A stretch of 64,000 bases of DNA from assembly GCA_965218765.1 (NCBI GenBank), contig CBDCLU010000001.1, forward strand, positions 363,929-427,928, given 5' to 3'. The translations under genes and the position numbers were made by a program. A model generated the notes under the pieces. It was not told the DNA's origin, did not search any database, and was given only the letters and a program-made list of their open reading frames with translations. Source of the stretch: JBBPYC01 sp965218765. Lineage in GTDB: Bacteria; Pseudomonadota; Gammaproteobacteria; Burkholderiales; Burkholderiaceae_C. Shown piece by piece: positions 60,714-64,000 of this stretch; position 1 is the first letter of the stretch; each line of letters starts with the position of its first letter.

Positions 60714-62363
60714 TCAGCTCACGCGCGCCGTGAGCGCATAGCGCATCAGCGAGCGGGCCCGGGCCGGACCGCAGAACAGCACCCGATCGTTCAGCTGCAG
60801 TTCGGCATCGAGCGGGGGTTGCAGTTCGCGCTTCTGTCCGCGTTGCAGCAAGAGCGGCAGCGCGCGGATCAACGCGTCGGATTGTTCCGCGCACTTGAGC
60901 ACGCGCTGCAAGGTGAACGCTTCGCCGCGCTTGAGCGCCGCACACAACGCCGGCGCGTGCTCCAGCGTGAGTTCGACCGACCAGGATTCGACGATCTCGT
61001 CGCCGATCACGTCGCGCATGCGTTGCAGCAACGCCGCGGCCCAGGCCTCGTCCTGGCTGCGCGCCTGTTTCAAAAAGGTCGCGAGCTGCGGCGCGCGGAT
61101 CACGCGCAGCACTTCGGCGGCGATCAGATAGCCGCTCTGCACCACCAGATCCACCGGCGCGGCACGGAACACATGTGCGTGCCGGCGCTGCGTCTGCTTG
61201 GCCACCAGAAACAGGTGCTTGTTCAAGTTGCGCGCAAGCAGTGCGATGGTCAGGTTGTCCACGTCGTTCGTGGTGCCGGCCACCAGCGCGCCGGCTTCGC
61301 CGATGCCGGCCTTGGTCAGCACTGCGGGATCGGTCGGCACGCCCTTGAACAGGTCCGGATCCGCATCGGCGGCTTGCGGGTCGCAGTCCGGGTCGATGAT
61401 CACCACCTCGATCTCGAGCCGGCTCAACTGGCGCCGCAACGTGGTGGTGAAAAGACCGGTGCCGCACAGCAGCCACTTGCCGCGCGGCAAGTCGGGCACT
61501 TCACCCATTGCAGTGCCGCGCTGGGTGGTCAGGCTCTCGTAGATCACGTGCAGGCTCGGCGTGCGCACAGACAGCGCGATGCGCGCGGCAAAACTGTCGA
61601 ACGGATTGATGATGTGGTCGGCGCCCACGGCCGCCATGCGCGCGTGCGTCGCGTGATCGCGTGCAGCGCAGATCACCGGCACCTTGGGCGCGAGCAGGTG
61701 CGCGGTCAGCGCGATCTCGACGTTCACGAAGTCTTCACCGGTCAACGCCAGCACGCCCGCGCAGTGTGGACTTTTGAGGCCCGCGAGCACCAGGCTTTTC
61801 GGATCGCTCGCATCGGCCGTGAGCGCCGGCACGTTGGAATACAGGTCGTCGACTTCGACCATGTCCACGCGTGCGCGCTCCACGTCGACCACCACGAACG
61901 CGGCGCCGTCTTCGACCAGCTCATGCGCAACGCGGGTGCCGGCATCGTCGTAGCCGCAGATCAGATAAAACGGCACCCGCAGCCCGCCGACCGCGCGCTC
62001 CATTGCGCTTTCGCGCCGGATGCGGCGAAACGCCGGGTCCTGCAACACGCCGAACAATGCGCCGATCGCATACAGCCAGGCGATCACGGTGGCATAGATC
62101 GACAGCGTCACCCAAAGCCGCTGGGCGCCGGAAAACGGATGCGGAATTTCGCCCAGGCCGATCGTGGTGCCCAGAAAGCTCACGAAGTAAAACGCATCCA
62201 GAAAGCTCATGGTCCAGCGCCGGCCTTCGGGATCGACGCCCGTCACCAGAGTGAAGCCGAGCACCGCGACCGCATAGACGCCGATCAGCACCGACAGCGG
62301 CACGCGCAGGCGCCGCAGCAGGATGAAGATGCCCCAGCCGGTGCTGCTGCCCGCAGTTCTCAT
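60714..62363 (-). CDS. RCK-domain potassium-channel-like protein with GLGE filter
   Basis: 549 residues. Two membrane helices with a pore loop (about 20-108), then two TrkA-N/RCK halves: VPFYLICGYDDAGTRVAHEL at about 130 with its nucleotide loop, and KWLLCGTGLFTTTLRRQL at about 305. The selectivity filter reads FLGTTIGLGEIPHPFSG (Thr66-Glu72), GLGE in place of the canonical GYGD; a similar GFGE form exists in related beta-proteobacterial proteins. Both RCK dinucleotide loops and the acidic ends (VVVDVE, VIIDPDCD) look functional. The gene is convergent with the CPA2 antiporter and 46 bp from DUF6394. Confidence 0.88.
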   Translation of the reverse strand: MRTAGSSTGWGIFILLRRLRVPLSVLIGVYAVAVLGFTLVTGVDPEGRRWTMSFLDAFYFVSFLGTTIGLGEIPHPFSGAQRLWVTLSIYATVIAWLYAIGALFGVLQDPAFRRIRRESAMERAVGGLRVPFYLICGYDDAGTRVAHELVEDGAAFVVVDVERARVDMVEVDDLYSNVPALTADASDPKSLVLAGLKSPHCAGVLALTGEDFVNVEIALTAHLLAPKVPVICAARDHATHARMAAVGADHIINPFDSFAARIALSVRTPSLHVIYESLTTQRGTAMGEVPDLPRGKWLLCGTGLFTTTLRRQLSRLEIEVVIIDPDCDPQAADADPDLFKGVPTDPAVLTKAGIGEAGALVAGTTNDVDNLTIALLARNLNKHLFLVAKQTQRRHAHVFRAAPVDLVVQSGYLIAAEVLRVIRAPQLATFLKQARSQDEAWAAALLQRMRDVIGDEIVESWSVELTLEHAPALCAALKRGEAFTLQRVLKCAEQSDALIRALPLLLQRGQKRELQPPLDAELQLNDRVLFCGPARARSLMRYALTARVS

Positions 62364-62409
62364 GCAGGGCTCGGCACGGCGAGGATGCGCGCTGTTTTCG
62401 TCGGCTTGT

Positions 62410-62793
62410 TCACCGCCGCACGTTGGCCATCTCGACGATCAGCAGCACCACCGAGACCACATTCGCGACGGTGGCGCCAACTGCGAGCGACACGACCGTC
62501 GCGCTTTCGTGCGCGGTCAGCGGCGAGGTGCTCTGCTGCGCGTAGTAGCCCCAGGCAGCAGCGGCGGCGGCGAGCTGCAGATCGGCCACCAGGCTGGTTG
62601 CCAGCAGGGTCGAGCCCAGCGGCGAGCGGTCGCCGAACTTCATCACGGTGGCCAGCAGGCTGACCACCAGCGATGCGAACAGCTCGTAGACGTTGTGGTG
62701 GCGGATGTCGGAGATGTCGCCGATCGCAAAGCCGACATTCAAGGTCAGCGCCAGCACGATGACGAAGGCGAAAAGCACACGCTCGCTGGTCAT
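62410..62793 (-). CDS. DUF6394-family small membrane protein
   Basis: 127 residues with four membrane helices: VLFAFVIVLALTLNVGFAIG, NVYELFASLVVSLLATVMKFG, GSTLLATSLVADLQLAAAAA and VVSLAVGATVANVVSVVLLI. The IRHHNVYELFA and KFGDRSPLGSTLLATSLVADLQL parts are shared with a family found next to RCK-type channels. Function unknown. It is co-directional with the channel gene and probably co-transcribed, so it may be a partner subunit. Confidence 0.75.
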   Translation of the reverse strand: MTSERVLFAFVIVLALTLNVGFAIGDISDIRHHNVYELFASLVVSLLATVMKFGDRSPLGSTLLATSLVADLQLAAAAAAWGYYAQQSTSPLTAHESATVVSLAVGATVANVVSVVLLIVEMANVRR

Positions 62794-63054
62794 GAAAGGG
62801 CCCGGTTGCAGCGGATCAGCCGCAGTCTACGCGCAGGCACATGGGCCGCCACCCTGGCCGATAGAATGAACGCCCGCCTGCTGCCTGACACTGCGCAGGC
62901 ATGCGCGCTCCGCCGGCCGGTGCTGTGCAGCCCGCGCACATTGCGATGCCTGACGCAGCGGCGAAGACCCGTCGGCGAGCCGTTGCGTTCGTTTTGCTGC
63001 CCGGTGCGTGCCTCCTCTTTCTTGTAAAACTTCCAACGACTGGAGAACCTGCCG

Positions 63055-63486
63055 ATGAATCGATTGAGTACCGTGCTGGCCTGGGTCGCCGTGGCCGTGG
63101 TGGCGCTGTTCGTGGCGATGAACTGGGGCACGATGCTGCAACCGGCCGTGCTGAATTTCGGCGTCGGGCAACTGGTGGCGCCGTTCGGGCTGGTCATGCT
63201 GGGCATCGCGGCGGTGCTGCTTGCGCTGTTCTTCGTGGTGTATCTGCGCAGCCAGATCGCGTCGCTGCTGGAGACGCGCAAGCTGCTCAAGGAAATCCAG
63301 CGCGTGCAGTCGATGGCCGATAAATCCGAAGCGTCGCGCATCGAGAATCTCTACACGATGATCGCGACCGAGTTTCGCCTGACGAACGAGCGCATCGGCA
63401 ACCTCGCGGTGATCACGCCGGCTCCGGTACCGGAGCCCGAGCGGCGCACCCTGACGCAGCTGATCACGCGGCGCGATCAGCAGTAG
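63055..63486 (+). CDS. LapA-domain membrane protein
   Basis: 143 residues with two membrane helices (about 5-25 and 40-62) and a coiled-coil cytoplasmic tail (LETRKLLKEIQRVQSMADKSEASRIENLY). This is the plan of LapA/YciS proteins, which in E. coli help control LPS synthesis with LapB. No lapB or LPS gene lies in the window. GGAGA lies nine bases before the ATG. The tail is longer than in LapA and the family match is loose, so the name refers to architecture. Confidence 0.6.
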   Translation: MNRLSTVLAWVAVAVVALFVAMNWGTMLQPAVLNFGVGQLVAPFGLVMLGIAAVLLALFFVVYLRSQIASLLETRKLLKEIQRVQSMADKSEASRIENLYTMIATEFRLTNERIGNLAVITPAPVPEPERRTLTQLITRRDQQ

Positions 63487-63510
63487 TCCAGGCACGAAGC
63501 CGAAGCGCCG

Positions 63511-64000
63511 GTGGCCTTGAAGTCCCGTTACTGGGCCGATCTCACGACGCGCGACTTTGCGGCGATGGACCCGCACGCGACGGTCGCCGTGCTGCCGGTG
63601 GCGGCGATCGAGCAGCACGGACCGCACCTGCCGCTGGCCGTGGACACGCTGCTGGTCGACGGCATCATCGACGCCACCCTGCCGTTGCTCGCAGCCGACC
63701 TGCCGGTGCTGGTGCTGCCCACGCAGGCGATCGGCCTCAGCCCCGAACACGAACGTTTTGCAGGCACCCTGACCTTGTCGCCACAGACCCTGCTTGCGCT
63801 GTGGTGCGAACTCGGCGAATGCGTGGCGAAAAGCGGCGTGAAGAAGCTGCTGTTCTTGAATTCGCATGGCGGCCAGGTCAGCGCGACCGACATCGCCGCA
63901 CGCATGCTGCGCGCGCGCCATGAGTTGCTCACCTATAGCGCAAGCTGGTTCAATCTGCCGATCCAGCCGCAGTTGGACGCGGCATTCAGCGCCGACGAAC
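63511..64000 (+). CDS. Creatininase-family amidohydrolase (3' end outside window)
   Basis: The first 163 residues from a GTG start (ALKSRYWADLTTRDFA). It contains the metal/substrate-binding VAAIEQHGPHLPLAVDTLLVDGI (Glu and His ligands), the loop TQAIGLSPEHERFAGTLTLS and the conserved LFLNSHGGQVSATD. The family includes creatinine amidohydrolase and mycofactocin MftE; neither can be chosen from the part visible. It follows the LapA gene by 24 bp. Confidence 0.88.
   Translation, partial: MALKSRYWADLTTRDFAAMDPHATVAVLPVAAIEQHGPHLPLAVDTLLVDGIIDATLPLLAADLPVLVLPTQAIGLSPEHERFAGTLTLSPQTLLALWCELGECVAKSGVKKLLFLNSHGGQVSATDIAARMLRARHELLTYSASWFNLPIQPQLDAAFSADE

Noticed and set aside
60819..62663. A 614-codon plus-strand frame opposite the RCK channel gene
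   Set aside because: Composition (Arg, His, Gln, Ala) is that of an antisense shadow; the minus-strand channel protein has clear domains.

Overview
The window is high-GC DNA from a beta-proteobacterium of the order Burkholderiales, most probably Comamonadaceae. Three things point there: the housekeeping neighbourhoods (pilT/yggS/mnmA, the yraN-diaA-dolP set around rsmI, and the Dpp-type ABC and TRAP transport operons), the codon use, and a short dispersed intergenic repeat (centred on AATAGCT...GCGC) of a kind I remember from that family. Most of the sequence is ordinary chromosome. Novelty is concentrated in two decayed accessory patches (about 1.3-5.0 kb and 24.5-27.2 kb), a small broken toxin-antitoxin locus at 54-55 kb, and an uncharacterised acyl-CoA catabolic cluster at 43.5-53.3 kb.

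Layout. 0-5 kb: the end of an arginase gene, a DUF892 ferritin-like protein, then a graveyard. The graveyard holds a Fic-family pseudogene, a Phd-type antitoxin carrying two nonsense codons and a frameshift beside an intact VapC/FitB-like PIN toxin, a decayed IS481-family element and an acquired endonuclease III-like glycosylase. 5-10.5 kb: pilU, the envelope/replication genes dolP, diaA, creA, yraN and rsmI, a decayed lipoprotein gene and tRNA-Arg(CCG). 10.9-18.4 kb: a complete RND efflux operon (lipoprotein adaptor, pump, outer-membrane channel) followed by a membrane-anchored tandem cytochrome c. 18.6-24.5 kb: small envelope genes (DUF2946, MipA/OmpV, YheT hydrolase, DUF2238) and a LemA-TPM-TPM operon. 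24.6-27.1 kb: a second, better preserved but frameshifted IS481 copy with perfect 19-bp ends, and an AT-rich phytanoyl-CoA dioxygenase-like gene. 27.2-30.3 kb: pilT, yggS and mnmA.

30.3-38.2 kb (minus strand) reads as one catabolic operon: a hydantoinase/dihydropyrimidinase, a five-gene Dpp-type ABC importer and a glutathione-S-transferase-kappa-like isomerase. 38.6-43.5 kb holds katG, a secreted SAM-methyltransferase-like protein, a plant-PR-1-like CAP protein and an exported DsrE protein. 43.8-53.3 kb encodes a TRAP transporter, a crotonase, a family III CoA-transferase, a VOC protein, an MFS carrier, an acyl-CoA ligase and an unusual SDR, arranged like a carboxylic-acid uptake and CoA-activation pathway. 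53.5-55 kb has a DUF2945 gene and a second toxin-antitoxin pair in which the toxin is broken. 55.4-64 kb encodes DsbD, Cfa, a CPA2 antiporter converging on an RCK K+ channel with a GLGE filter, DUF6394, LapA and the start of a creatininase-family gene.

The most notable structural point is that pilT and pilU, normally adjacent and co-directional, lie 21 kb apart and face each other. Decayed mobile DNA borders both breakpoints, which suggests an inversion of roughly 5-25 kb. I did not find a wholly new multi-gene system that I can defend. The best candidates for new biology are the 43.8-53.3 kb pathway, whose crotonase and SDR both lack a canonical catalytic residue, and the repeat element that appears to have been absorbed into the yggS reading frame.
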